A stretch of 64,000 bases of DNA. Source: JACCYI01 sp963828075 (lineage in GTDB: Bacteria > Actinomycetota > Thermoleophilia > Solirubrobacterales > Solirubrobacteraceae). Location of the stretch: contig CAWHDH010000021.1 of the NCBI GenBank assembly GCA_963828075.1, forward strand, positions 3,224,001 through 3,288,000, given 5' to 3'. Shown piece after piece: positions 36,206 through 44,032 of this stretch. Below the pieces are notes generated by a model. The model was not told the origin of the DNA, searched no databases, and saw nothing but the letters and a program-made list of their open reading frames with translations. How positions within the stretch are numbered: the first letter of the stretch is position 1; the number at the start of each line of letters is the position of its first letter. A program made the position numbers and the translations under genes.

Positions 36206-37910
36206 GGGACGACTTGCGTGGCGCGCGACGGTGCTGGCAATCGCTGGGCTGGCCGTCGGTGCGGCAGGGGCGCAGGCGGCGGTCTCGGTGCAGGTCAGCG
36301 GCACCACGCTGTCCGTGACCGGGAGCAGCGGGGCCGACGATCCGAGGCTCGCCTACTACCCACCGGCGGCCGGGTCACCGGGGTACACGCGGGTCTTCGA
36401 CCCCGGCGGCGTCGCGGACCCCGTCGCGCCCTGCTTCCGTCCCTCGCCGGACCCGGAGGGCCAGGCGCCCGAAGACGTCGCGCTCTGCGAGGACGGCGGG
36501 ACCGCCCCGGTCCTGACGCGGCTCGAGCTCGCGCTCGTCGGCGGTGACGACGAGGCGCTGCTGGATCTGTGCTTCGACGCCGTCGCGCTCGACGCCGGCG
36601 AGGGCGCCAACCGCATCCGTATCCCCAACTGCTCAAGTGGGACGTTCGCCTTCACCTCGGGCGCCGGCCAGGACACCCTCAACGTGGATGCCGGGAGCGG
36701 CACGGCGATCACCGCCGCGCTCGGCGGCGGCGACGACTCCTACTACGGCGACCGCGGTCTGGGCGCCGGGGAGGTGCATGGCGGCACCGGGAACGACTAC
36801 CTCGTCGGCAGCGAGGGCAGCGAGCGGCTCTTCGGCGAGGACGGCGACGACACCATGATCGGCCAGGAGGGCAACGACCTGCTCGACGGCGGACCGGGGA
36901 GCGACAAGCTCGGCTACTCGCAGGGCGTGTCCCACGACGACGACCCCGGGGCCGACGAGTACCGCGGCGGCGCCGGCGACGACACGCTGTACCTCGACAA
37001 CCACGGCTCGGGTGTGACCATCTCGCTCAACGAGGCGCCCGACGACGGGTCGTCCGGCGAGGGCGACAACGTCCGCAACGACATCGAGGACATCAACGGC
37101 ACGCGGTTCAACGACGGGTTCACCGGCGGTGATGGAGCCGACTCCTTCTTCGCCGGCGCGGGTGACGACATCGTCGACGGAGGCGGTGGCGCGGACGAGC
37201 TCGACGGCGACTCGGGCAACGACCAGGTGTCGGGCGGCGCCGGGAACGACCGGCTCATCGGTGGCCACGGGGACGACATCGTCGACGGCGGCCCGGGCAT
37301 CGACTCGATGTACGGCGACCGGCCCTCGTGCTGCCCGTCGGGCAACGACACCCTGCGGGCGCGCGACGGCGAGCAGGACAGCCTCCAGTGCGGCGCCGGG
37401 GCGGACACGGCCCAGGTCGACTTCATCGACGTCGTCGCGCAGGACGGCCTGGAGATGTGCGAGGCGGTCGATCGCTCCGCTGGGCCGGCCACACCCGGAC
37501 CGGGCGGCGGCACGCCGGGAACAGGACCCGGGACAGGACCCGGGACGGGTCCGGGGACGGGGCCGGGCACGCCTGCCGCGTTCACCTTCAAGGCCGCGGG
37601 CAAGCCGACCTTCAAGAAGGGCGCGAGCGCGACGGTGACCTGCCCGGCTGCGTGCAGCTTCAGCGTGTCGATCGTCGTCGACGCCAAGGTGGCCCGCAAG
37701 TACCGCCTGGGCCGCAAGGCGCTGACGATCGGCAGCGCGCGCGGCGCGCTCCTGGCCGCGGGGAGCAAGGCCGTCACGGCGAAGCTGTCCGCCAAGGCCA
37801 AGCGCAGGCTCAAGCGGGCCAAGAAGGTGACGGCGACGCTGCGGGTCAAGGTGATCGACGCCGCCGGCAAGTCCACGACGCTGTCGGGGAAGGTGACCCT
37901 GCGGAAGTAG
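36204..37910 (+). CDS. Secreted RTX-type calcium-binding repeat protein 2
   Basis: 568 residues with a signal peptide (VLAIAGLAVGAAGAQA). A 130-residue N-terminal domain with Cys pairs precedes two blocks of GGxGxD repeats (GGTGNDYLVGSEGSERLFGE; GGGGADELDGDSGNDQVSGG and more), separated by a YLDNHGSGVTISLNEAPDDG insert. Cysteines follow (CCPSGND, LQCGAG), then a Gly-Pro-Thr repeat linker of about 25 residues and a basic beta domain (KATVTC-like; KRRLKRAKKVTATLRVKVID). The architecture is the same as the protein at 751-2235. It is probably exported by Sec and folds on Ca2+ outside the cell. The divergent MalT/BTAD gene is a candidate regulator by position only. Confidence 0.87.
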   Translation: MGRLAWRATVLAIAGLAVGAAGAQAAVSVQVSGTTLSVTGSSGADDPRLAYYPPAAGSPGYTRVFDPGGVADPVAPCFRPSPDPEGQAPEDVALCEDGGTAPVLTRLELALVGGDDEALLDLCFDAVALDAGEGANRIRIPNCSSGTFAFTSGAGQDTLNVDAGSGTAITAALGGGDDSYYGDRGLGAGEVHGGTGNDYLVGSEGSERLFGEDGDDTMIGQEGNDLLDGGPGSDKLGYSQGVSHDDDPGADEYRGGAGDDTLYLDNHGSGVTISLNEAPDDGSSGEGDNVRNDIEDINGTRFNDGFTGGDGADSFFAGAGDDIVDGGGGADELDGDSGNDQVSGGAGNDRLIGGHGDDIVDGGPGIDSMYGDRPSCCPSGNDTLRARDGEQDSLQCGAGADTAQVDFIDVVAQDGLEMCEAVDRSAGPATPGPGGGTPGTGPGTGPGTGPGTGPGTPAAFTFKAAGKPTFKKGASATVTCPAACSFSVSIVVDAKVARKYRLGRKALTIGSARGALLAAGSKAVTAKLSAKAKRRLKRAKKVTATLRVKVIDAAGKSTTLSGKVTLRK

Positions 37911-37917
37911 GCGCGCA

Positions 37918-38640
37918 CTACGGACGGTTGTGGTTGACGACCTCGACGTTGTTGCCGTCGGGGTCGAGCACGAACGCGCCGTAGTAGCCCGCGTGGTACT
38001 CCGGGCGCTCGCCCGGGCCGCCGTTGTCGCGGTAGCCCGCCGCGGTGGCCGCGCGGTGGAACGCCTGGACCGTCTCGTCGTCCGTCGCCGGGAACGCGAC
38101 GTGGACGTGCTCTGAGGGCGGCCCGGCCACCAGGGAGAACGAGCCGGACTCGCCTTTGAACCAGGCGTGGTCGGCGAGGTCGTTGCCGAGACGGAAGCCG
38201 GCGTGCGGCGCGATCGTCTCGTAGAAGCGCTTGGCGGCGGCGACGTCGGCGACACGGAGCCACAGGTGGTCGACGTTGCCGCCGCGGCGCATCGACCCGT
38301 GGTGGACCGCCTCGGCGCTGTTGCCGTCCGGGTCGAGCAGGAACGCGCCGTAGTAGTCCTCGCGATACTGCGAGCGCGGCCCGGGCGCGCCGTCGTCGTG
38401 GTAGCCGGCGTCCACCCCGGCGCGCCAGAACGCGTCCACGTGCGCGCGCGACGGCGCCACGAAGCCGACGTGCAACCGGCGCGTCACGGGCCTGTCGATC
38501 GCCGGACCGACCGCGAAGTCGTCCCATTCCACGCCCTCGACGCCCGTGTAGGTGGGGTCGATGGCGAGCGTCGGCAGGACGGTCTCGTAGAAGCGCTGCG
38601 ACTCGATGCCGGAGGCGCGGACGCCCACGTGGTCGAACAC
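37918..38640 (-). CDS. Tandem VOC/glyoxalase-fold protein
   Basis: 240 residues with two VOC modules of about 115 residues each: MFDHVGVRASGIESQRFYET through GAFLLDPDGNSAEAVHHG, and VDHLWLRVADVAAAKRFYET through GAFVLDPDGNNVEVVNHN. The end motifs carry the usual Glu of the metal site. Tandem VOC proteins can act as dioxygenases, glyoxalases or resistance proteins. The substrate is unknown. Confidence 0.85.
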   Translation of the reverse strand: MFDHVGVRASGIESQRFYETVLPTLAIDPTYTGVEGVEWDDFAVGPAIDRPVTRRLHVGFVAPSRAHVDAFWRAGVDAGYHDDGAPGPRSQYREDYYGAFLLDPDGNSAEAVHHGSMRRGGNVDHLWLRVADVAAAKRFYETIAPHAGFRLGNDLADHAWFKGESGSFSLVAGPPSEHVHVAFPATDDETVQAFHRAATAAGYRDNGGPGERPEYHAGYYGAFVLDPDGNNVEVVNHNRP

Positions 38641-38660
38641 GGGCCGGAATGTACCCCGTT

Positions 38661-39340
38661 CTAGGGGAACACGAGGGGTGCGATGCGCTTCGCGAGCCTC
38701 TCCGCCCGGTTCCCGCCCGCGTTGGTCAGCACGACGATCGCGTCGCGGGCGCGGTCTCCCTCGACCACCACGGAGTTGAAGCCGTAGTCGTTGGCGCCGG
38801 CGTATCCGAGCACAAAGGGATTCCTGCGGGGCAGCCGCTCCGGGTGGGCGAGAATCTCGTAGAACGTGCGCACGGACCTCCCGGTCAGCACCCTGCCGCG
38901 CCAGAGCCGTCGCGTCCAGTTGACGAGGTCTCGGGTCGACGCGACGACGCCGCCGGACCCCTGCAGAGGAGATCGCCGAGACGGTCGGACAAGTCGAGCC
39001 TGGCGTCCTCGACCAGCGCGAGCGCCGCCGCCAACGTCAGCGGCTTGGTGATCGAGCCGACGTCGAAGACCGTCCGCGGCGTGACCCGGATCCGCCGCGT
39101 CCGGTCCGCCAGACCGACGCCCCGTGAGAAGACCGTCCGCCCCTCCCGCGCCACGAGTACGGCACCCGAGAAGCCACGACGCCGCTCGGACGCCACGATC
39201 GTGGCGATCCGGGCCTGCAGCACCCCGTCGCGGTCGAGCCTGGAACCGCCGCCGGTGACCTGCGAAGGGGCGTCGCCGGCCATCGCGCCGCCGCCAAGGA
39301 GCGCGACGGCCGCAGCCGCCACTGCCACACCCAGTCTCAC
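38661..39340 (-). pseudogene. Broken serine hydrolase (class C beta-lactamase/PBP4-like family)
   Basis: The N-terminal part (39340 to about 38966) reads a signal/anchor sequence, FSGAVLVAREGRTVFSRG and the nucleophile motif SITK (S96-K99 in FDVGSITKPLTLAAALAL). After LSDRLGDLL the frame ends in nonsense. The C-terminal part continues in another frame from QGSGGVVASTRDLVNWTRRL through NPFVLGYAGANDYGFNSVVV to LTNAGGNRAERLAKRIAPLV. The switch lies at CTGCAG (38961-38966). Together the parts make about 225 residues, against 350 or more in intact relatives, so the centre with the YxN motif is missing. Frameshift plus internal deletion. It was the third gene of a coupled operon (GTGA with the preceding gene). 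Confidence 0.75.
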
Positions 39341-40083
39341 TCCGCCGTGAGCTCGTCGAGGGTCTGGCTCGAGACGACGGACTGCGGCTGCTCGGAGACG
39401 ACATCGGTGCCTGGGCGTGCGTGATCGTCGCGGCGCTTGAGCAGCAGCCACTGTGACTTGATCCCTTCGCCGCGGGTGCGCTGCAGGGCGAAGCCGCCGC
39501 TGAGCTTGGAGCCGTGCAGGACGAAGACCGCGTGGCCGCGCTCGAGCGCCTCGGGCCACGGCACGCGCCCGCCTTGCTCGTAGGTGCCACGGTCCCAGAC
39601 GATCACGCCGCCGCGTTCCGTCCGGCCCTCGAAGCTGTTGTGGTCGAGGCCGTGGTCGTCGACCTCGACCGCCAGGCGGCGGTCACGCGGATCCATCGAC
39701 GGACCCCTCGGCACCGCCCAGGACCGCATCACGCCCGCGACCTCCAGGCGCAGGTCGAAATGGTGGGCCGTGGCCGCGTGCTCCTGGACGACGAAGACCC
39801 CCGCCGGGACGCCGCGGATGGCGAACTGCTCGTGGCCCTCGACCTTGGCCCTCTGCTCCTCGACGCGGTCGACCTGCGCCTCGGGCGGGCCTTCGTCGAC
39901 GAACGCGCGCAGCGTCGCCAGCGCCTCGGGCGCGCCCTCGGCGTGGATGCGTACCGTGCCGTCGTCCTCGTGGCGCACCCAGCCGAGGAGCCCGAGCTCG
40001 CGGGCACGCGCGACGGTCGCCGCACGGAACCCGACGTCCTGCACGCGCCCGTGGACGACCATCCGTAGCGCGGCAGCAGCCAT
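39337..40083 (-). CDS. Acylphosphatase domain fused to LigD-type 3'-phosphoesterase domain
   Basis: 248 residues. Residues 1-91 are a whole acylphosphatase (VVHGRVQDVGFR with R20; GLLGWVRHEDDGTVRIHAEG; GPPEAQVDRVEEQ; FAIRG), but the usual catalytic Asn after GWV is His (H38). Residues 96-225 are a LigD phosphoesterase module: H102, H108, D110, R112, R136 and H144 fall at the same spacings as H42, H48, D50, R52, R76 and H84 of the Pseudomonas enzyme. Other matches are VMRSWAVPRGPSMDPRDRRL and VLHGSKLSGGFALQRTRG. The PE module removes 3'-phosphate or ribonucleotides from DNA ends. No ligase, polymerase or Ku gene is nearby. It is coupled on both sides by 4-base overlaps. Confidence 0.87.
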   Translation of the reverse strand: MAAAALRMVVHGRVQDVGFRAATVARARELGLLGWVRHEDDGTVRIHAEGAPEALATLRAFVDEGPPEAQVDRVEEQRAKVEGHEQFAIRGVPAGVFVVQEHAATAHHFDLRLEVAGVMRSWAVPRGPSMDPRDRRLAVEVDDHGLDHNSFEGRTERGGVIVWDRGTYEQGGRVPWPEALERGHAVFVLHGSKLSGGFALQRTRGEGIKSQWLLLKRRDDHARPGTDVVSEQPQSVVSSQTLDELTAE

Positions 40084-40442
40084 CACGGGTGCTCGAGGTA
40101 CCACTCGACGAAGCGCGTGCAGCGCCCGTCGGCGTCGAACTCCAGCTCGAAGAGGTTCGAGAAGACCCTGCCGCTGCGCACGTACCGGGTCTCGCCGGTC
40201 GCCACGGCTCGATCGCCCTCGACCACCGCCGGGGCGTACTCGGCCTCCCACGAGCCTGGGTCGTCGCGTTCGTCCAGCCAGTCGGCGACGATCGCGTCGC
40301 GGCCCCGCAGCGGCGTGTCGTACGGGTGATACGCGTAGGCGGCGTCGGCCGCGAAGAGGTCGGCGATCGCGCTCGCGTCGTAGCTCCGCCACGCCCCGAC
40401 GTACGCCTCCAGCCATCCCTGCACGTGCTCCCGGGTGACCAC
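40083..40442 (-). CDS. NTF2-like (SnoaL-type) protein
   Basis: 119 residues from GTG 40442. It has the cone-fold pattern WLEAYVGAWRSYDASAIADL, FAADAAYAYHPYDTPLRGRD, and FELEFDADGRCTRFVEWYLE. Members of this fold act as isomerases, small enzymes or binding proteins. No catalytic pair is evident. Its stop overlaps the start of the acylphosphatase fusion gene (ATGA), making it the first gene of that operon. Confidence 0.82.
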   Translation of the reverse strand: MVTREHVQGWLEAYVGAWRSYDASAIADLFAADAAYAYHPYDTPLRGRDAIVADWLDERDDPGSWEAEYAPAVVEGDRAVATGETRYVRSGRVFSNLFELEFDADGRCTRFVEWYLEHP

Positions 40443-40449
40443 CGGGGCG

Positions 40450-40455
40450 AGTCTA
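40450..40455 (-). promoter_or_regulatory. -10 box TAGACT (minus strand) before GTG 40442
   Basis: Ends seven bases before the start codon. Together with the plus-strand box at 40472 it forms a compact divergent promoter region. Confidence 0.55.
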
Positions 40456-40471
40456 CGCCAGGCGTTTGAGC

Positions 40472-40477
40472 GATAGT
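40472..40477 (+). promoter_or_regulatory. -10-like GATAGT before ATG 40485
   Basis: Ends seven bases before the ATG. GGAGG between them could also serve ribosome binding. Confidence 0.4.
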
Positions 40478-40484
40478 TGGAGGC

Positions 40485-41525
40485 ATGCGACAGCTCGAGA
40501 TCACCGGTGCCCGGTCGGTTGAGTGGCGCGATGTACCGGCGCCCCGGCCGCAGGGCGACCTCGAGGCGCTGGTCCGGCCGCTCGCGGTGGCGCTGTGCGA
40601 CCTCGACGCGGCGTTTCTCACCGGCGCCGTCCCGATCGCGGAGGCGTTCGCGTTCGGGCACGAGTGCGTCGCCGAGGTGGTGGAGATCGGCGACGCCGTG
40701 CGGGGTGTCGTCCCGGGCGACGTCGTCGTCGTCCCGTTCCAGATCTCCTGCGGCGCCTGCCCGGAGTGCCTCGCCGGCCACACCGGGAACTGCTCGACCG
40801 TGCCCCGCGGGTCGGCGTACGGCATGAAGCCGCTCGGCGGGGACTGGGGCGGCACGCTGGCCGATCTGGTGTGCGTCCCGTTCGCCGACGCCATGCTCGT
40901 GGCGCTGCCCGACGGCATCGACCCGGTGGTGGTCGCGAGCGTGGCCGACAACGTGCCCGACGGCTTCCGCGCGGTCTCCGGCCCGCTCGCCGCCACGCCC
41001 GGCGCCGACGTCCTCGTGGTCGGCGGCTCGGCGCGCAGCGTCGGCCTCTACGCGGCGGCGTCCGCGGTGGCGCTCGGTGCGGGGCGCGTCGTGTACGCCG
41101 ACAGCGACCCGGGCCGCCTGGAGCGCGCCGCGGCGCTCGGCGCCGAGACCCTCGAGCTCGCCGCCGGCGACAACGGCAGGCCGGCGTGGCCGAGGAAGAT
41201 GGGACGGTTCCCGATCACGGTGGACGCGAGCGGCGACCACGGCGGCCTGCACGCCGCGATCAGCTCGGCCTCCCCGGACGGGACGTGCACGAGCGTCGCG
41301 ATCTACTTCGAGGCGACCACGCCGTTGCCGCTACTGCAGATGTACACGCGCGGCTGCACGCTGCACACCGGGCGGTGCCACGCTCGCGCCCTGATCCCCG
41401 ACGTCCTGACCCTGGTCGCGGCCGGCCGTCTCGACCCGGGGCTGGTCACGAGCGCCGTCGTCGGCTTCGACGCCGCGTCCGAGGCCCTCGTCGACCCGCC
41501 GACGAAGCTGGTCCTCGTGCCCTGA
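40485..41525 (+). CDS. Zinc-dependent medium-chain alcohol dehydrogenase
   Basis: 346 residues. Catalytic zinc ligands lie in VALCDLDAAF (Cys) and FGHECVAEV (His-Glu). The structural zinc has four cysteines in CGACPECLAGHTGNC. The NAD(P) Rossmann segment is VLVVGGSARSVGLYAAASAV, with YADSDPGRLERA as dinucleotide-ribose site. The GxGxxG is relaxed to GGSARSVG. The substrate is unknown. Confidence 0.88.
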   Translation: MRQLEITGARSVEWRDVPAPRPQGDLEALVRPLAVALCDLDAAFLTGAVPIAEAFAFGHECVAEVVEIGDAVRGVVPGDVVVVPFQISCGACPECLAGHTGNCSTVPRGSAYGMKPLGGDWGGTLADLVCVPFADAMLVALPDGIDPVVVASVADNVPDGFRAVSGPLAATPGADVLVVGGSARSVGLYAAASAVALGAGRVVYADSDPGRLERAAALGAETLELAAGDNGRPAWPRKMGRFPITVDASGDHGGLHAAISSASPDGTCTSVAIYFEATTPLPLLQMYTRGCTLHTGRCHARALIPDVLTLVAAGRLDPGLVTSAVVGFDAASEALVDPPTKLVLVP

Positions 41526-41564
41526 TCGAGCAGTTTCGGAGAAGCGGGCGGGGCGCGTGGCGGT

Positions 41565-41570
41565 TAGCGT
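41565..41570 (+). promoter_or_regulatory. -10 box TAGCGT before ATG 41578
   Basis: Ends seven bases before the ATG. It supports 41578 rather than the upstream in-frame GTG 41557 as start. Confidence 0.5.
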
Positions 41571-41577
41571 CGGTCGC

Positions 41578-42027
41578 ATGCTGAACGCCATCAACATCAC
41601 CTCCGTCTACGTCCTCGACCAGGACGAGGCCCTCGACTTCTACGTCGGCAAGCTCGGGCTGGAAGTGCGCAGCGACGCCGACCTCGGCTTCATGCGCTGG
41701 CTGACCGTCAGCGTCCCGGGTGACCCCGCGCGCGAGCTGCTGCTGCAGAAGCCCGGGCCGCCGGCCATGGACGACATCACCGCGGGCCAAGTGCGCGAGC
41801 TGGTCTCAAAGGGCGCCGGCGGCTCGCTGATCTTCACGACCGACGACTGCCGCAAGACCTACGACGAGCTCGTTTCGCGCGGGGTGGAGGCCACTGAGGA
41901 GCCGGTCGAGCGCTTCTACGGGACCGACTGCGCGATCCGCGACCCGTTCGGCAACCCCATCCGCATCACCCAGCCGGCGCCGCAGCCCTTCGACCTGCCC
42001 GAGGGCATCACCTCGAACCTGGCCTGA
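41578..42027 (+). CDS. VOC/glyoxalase-family protein
   Basis: 149 residues, one VOC unit pair: INITSVYVLDQDEALDFYVG, LGLEVRSDADLGFMRWLTVS and GTDCAIRDPFGNPIRITQP. The metal-site Glu/His set is incomplete by eye. Small VOC proteins of this kind are often annotated as glyoxalase or bleomycin-resistance-like. The function is not assigned. Confidence 0.83.
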   Translation: MLNAINITSVYVLDQDEALDFYVGKLGLEVRSDADLGFMRWLTVSVPGDPARELLLQKPGPPAMDDITAGQVRELVSKGAGGSLIFTTDDCRKTYDELVSRGVEATEEPVERFYGTDCAIRDPFGNPIRITQPAPQPFDLPEGITSNLA

Positions 42028-42230
42028 AGGTCCATCCGCTCGGGGCCGATCTTCCGACCGGTGGTCGATGGGGCGCCGGGCGGCCGGACGGCAGACTGTC
42101 GTGAATGCGACACCGGCTTCCACCACCGTCTCTCCTCCTGCGGACACCGGAGGAGCCGGAGATCGCATGCGCGTGGCGCGTTTTGACCCGGGCGCGCCGC
42201 CGCTGACGGGATCGGCCGGGGCCCGAATGG

Positions 42231-42263
42231 CCCGGAGGGCGGTTGGGACGTCCGCCCTCCGGG
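42231..42263 (+). other. Perfect 12-bp hairpin in a gene-free stretch
   Basis: CCCGGAGGGCGG (42231-42242), nine-base loop, CCGCCCTCCGGG (42252-42263). There is no T-run behind it, so a classical intrinsic terminator is not shown. A weaker hairpin lies at about 42133-42156. The region 42028-42305 otherwise shows no gene. Confidence 0.45.
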
Positions 42264-42305
42264 ACGCGGTCCCGGCCGGTCACGTCACCTCGCGGACTAG
42301 TGCAC

Positions 42306-42453
42306 GCGTCCGTAAGTTCTGCACGTTTCTGACGGTGTCGGGACGCGCCTGGCGGCCGCCGCTGCCCGCCCACGTAGGTCTACTATGCAGCCGGGCAGCG
42401 GCGACCCCCAGCCACGCCCAGCCACTCGTCAGAAAGCGGGCCGAACTTACGGC
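42306..42453 (-). ncRNA. Structured repeat element, copy B (candidate RNA)
   Basis: The inverted second copy of the element at 21485-21633. The outer stem CCGTAAGTTC/GAACTTACGG is perfect here (10 bp), the next stem TTTCTGACG/CGTCAGAAA is perfect (9 bp), and the inner stem GCCGCTGCCCG/CGGGCAGCGGC is perfect (11 bp). The stem GGGCGTGGCTGG/CCAGGCGCGTCC needs two G-U pairs that exist only on the minus-strand reading. It ends 13 bases before the first possible plsC start codon. Confidence 0.6.
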
Positions 42454-42481
42454 CGCGCACACTACGATGCCCGCGCATCCC

Positions 42482-43252
42482 ATGAGCGATCCCGATCTCA
42501 CCCCGATCAAGGAGCAGGTCTACAAGGACCCACGCCCCAAGGAGCACTTCGACCGCTACCACGAGCGGTCGCGCTCCCGCGAGCCCGATTGGGTCTACGA
42601 GATGGTGCGGCTGTTCACCTCGCTCTACGCGTTCACGTTCTTCCGCGCTCGCGGCATCTCGGCCGAGAAGGTGCCGGCGAGCGGGCCGGTGATCCTCGCG
42701 CCGAACCACTTCTCGTTCATGGACCACTTCTTCCTGGGTGCGTCGATCCGGCGCAAGGTGCGCTTCATGGCCAAGTCGCAGCTGTTCGTGCCGCCGCTCG
42801 AATGGATCTACACCCACGGCGGCGTCTTCCCGGTGCGTCGCGGCCACGGCGACGACGAGGCGTTCATCACCGCCCGGTCGGTCCTCGGGCGCGGCGGCTG
42901 CGTGGCGATGTACTGCGAGGGCGGGCGCTCGCGCTCGGGCAAGCTCTCCGAGCAGCCCAAGCGCGGGATCGGCCGCCTGGCGCTCGAGTCCGGCGCGACC
43001 GTCGTCCCGGTCGCCATCCACGGCTCCTCGCACGTGCGCAACTGGAAGCGGCTGCGCTTCCCCAAGGTGACCGTGCAGTACGGCGACCCGCTGCGCTGGG
43101 AGCAGGTCGAGCACCCGACCCGCGACCAGCAGCAGGCCGTCGCCAACGACATCTTCTCCCAGATCCGCGGCCTCTACGGCGAGCTCGAGACCGTCGGGCG
43201 CAAGGGCGTCGTGCGGCGGATGCGCGAGACGCGGCACACCGCCGCGGTCTAA
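42482..43252 (+). CDS. plsC: 1-Acyl-sn-glycerol-3-phosphate acyltransferase-family protein
   Basis: 256 residues from ATG 42482 (ATG 42467 is in frame too). The acyltransferase motif HX4D is at H76-D81 (APNHFSFMDHFFLG). The substrate-binding motif is YCEGGRSRSGKLSEQPK, and VVPVAIHGSSHVRNW is block IV. It would acylate lysophosphatidate in phospholipid synthesis. Relatives include lipid A-like and other acyltransferases, so the symbol is by family. A TACGAT at 42463-42468 may be its -10. Confidence 0.82.
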   Translation: MSDPDLTPIKEQVYKDPRPKEHFDRYHERSRSREPDWVYEMVRLFTSLYAFTFFRARGISAEKVPASGPVILAPNHFSFMDHFFLGASIRRKVRFMAKSQLFVPPLEWIYTHGGVFPVRRGHGDDEAFITARSVLGRGGCVAMYCEGGRSRSGKLSEQPKRGIGRLALESGATVVPVAIHGSSHVRNWKRLRFPKVTVQYGDPLRWEQVEHPTRDQQQAVANDIFSQIRGLYGELETVGRKGVVRRMRETRHTAAV

Positions 43253-43370
43253 GCTAAGCGGCCGCCGAACAAGTCGGGTCTTCCGTTGACGTCGTCGTGC
43301 GCGGCCGCCTCTTGCTCGAGCAGCGGCGCCGGGACGAACATCATCGGGTGACAGAAGGCTTGAGCGGCCG
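43249..43370 (-). other. Possible 3' gene remnant
   Basis: On the minus strand, just after plsC and overlapping its stop, the reading frame ends with HPMMFVPAPLLEQEAAAHDD then VNGRPDLFGGRLA. This looks like the C-terminus of a real protein, whereas the sequence before it (toward 43480) does not, and the hairpin array begins there. I do not recognise the family. Confidence 0.25.
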
Positions 43371-43479
43371 CACCGCTCCGCGGGACACCCCATCGACGCG
43401 GGCTCGGCTCAGTCGCGCCCGCCGGTTCTGCCTCGTCGCGGGGTCCGTGCGGCCCCGAACTGCGGTCAGCGGGGAGGGG

Positions 43480-43723
43480 TGAACCACCCCCATGCTCGGC
43501 CATCAGCGGCACGGGGGTGATTGACCCCACTATTCGGGGTGAACCACCCCCATGTCAGGGTGCCGACGGACACGGGGGTGGTTGACCTCGAGGAGAGGTC
43601 ATAGTCAGCCGTGATGTCAACCACCCCCGTGCTGCGCACATCATCGCTCGGGGGTGGTAGGGGGCGTCATAGGCCCTGAACCACCCCCATGCGGCCGCTC
43701 GGAGGGTCAAGGGGGTGGTTGAC
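43480..43723. repeat. Array of four G5/C5 hairpins
   Basis: Four units, each with the arms tgAACCACCCCCatg and caCGGGGGTGGTTgac around an 11-22 base loop: 43480-43527, 43541-43587, 43617-43659 and 43677-43723. The last two form a 107-base block matching 2317-2423 exactly in length. The gene-poor stretch 43253-44032 otherwise holds only the possible remnant at its start. From 43724 to 44032 I see no supported gene. Confidence 0.8.
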
Positions 43724-44032
43724 GTCGTCCACACCCCCGCCTGCCGCGGCCCGCCCCCGCGCGAACCGTTACTCGATGATGCCGTTCCAGTGCACCCCGG
43801 CGCTCCGCAAGCGCGACAGGAGCACCGCCGCTGCCTGAATGCAGCGGCGTTGCGGTTTCGGCCTGGCGGCGCGGATCCAGTTCAGACCAACCACCGCCAG
43901 CTCGTTGGGATCCAGGCAGCGACCGCTTGGCGGGGTACTGCCCACAGAAAAGGGCATCCGACCGTCCCGCCACTCTCATCCCGTCTCGCCGTCGATGACC
44001 GCAGTCCCCGACCACCGGGCCGCGCACGTCGC

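Noticed and set aside
41557..41577. Upstream GTG 41557 as start of the VOC protein
   Set aside because: The extension MAVSVGR overlaps the -10 box TAGCGT. ATG 41578 fits the family start.
42306..42453. ydaO-type c-di-AMP or cobalamin riboswitch upstream of plsC
   Set aside because: None of the conserved core sequences of these riboswitches is present, and wobble pairs favour the opposite strand.
43480..43723. CRISPR array
   Set aside because: The repeated units are palindromes with imperfect arms, spacing is irregular, only four units exist, and no cas genes are present.
43769..43957. A 62-codon minus-strand frame beginning MPFSVGSTPPSG
   Set aside because: No promoter box, ribosome binding site or recognisable family. 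Kept out as unsupported.
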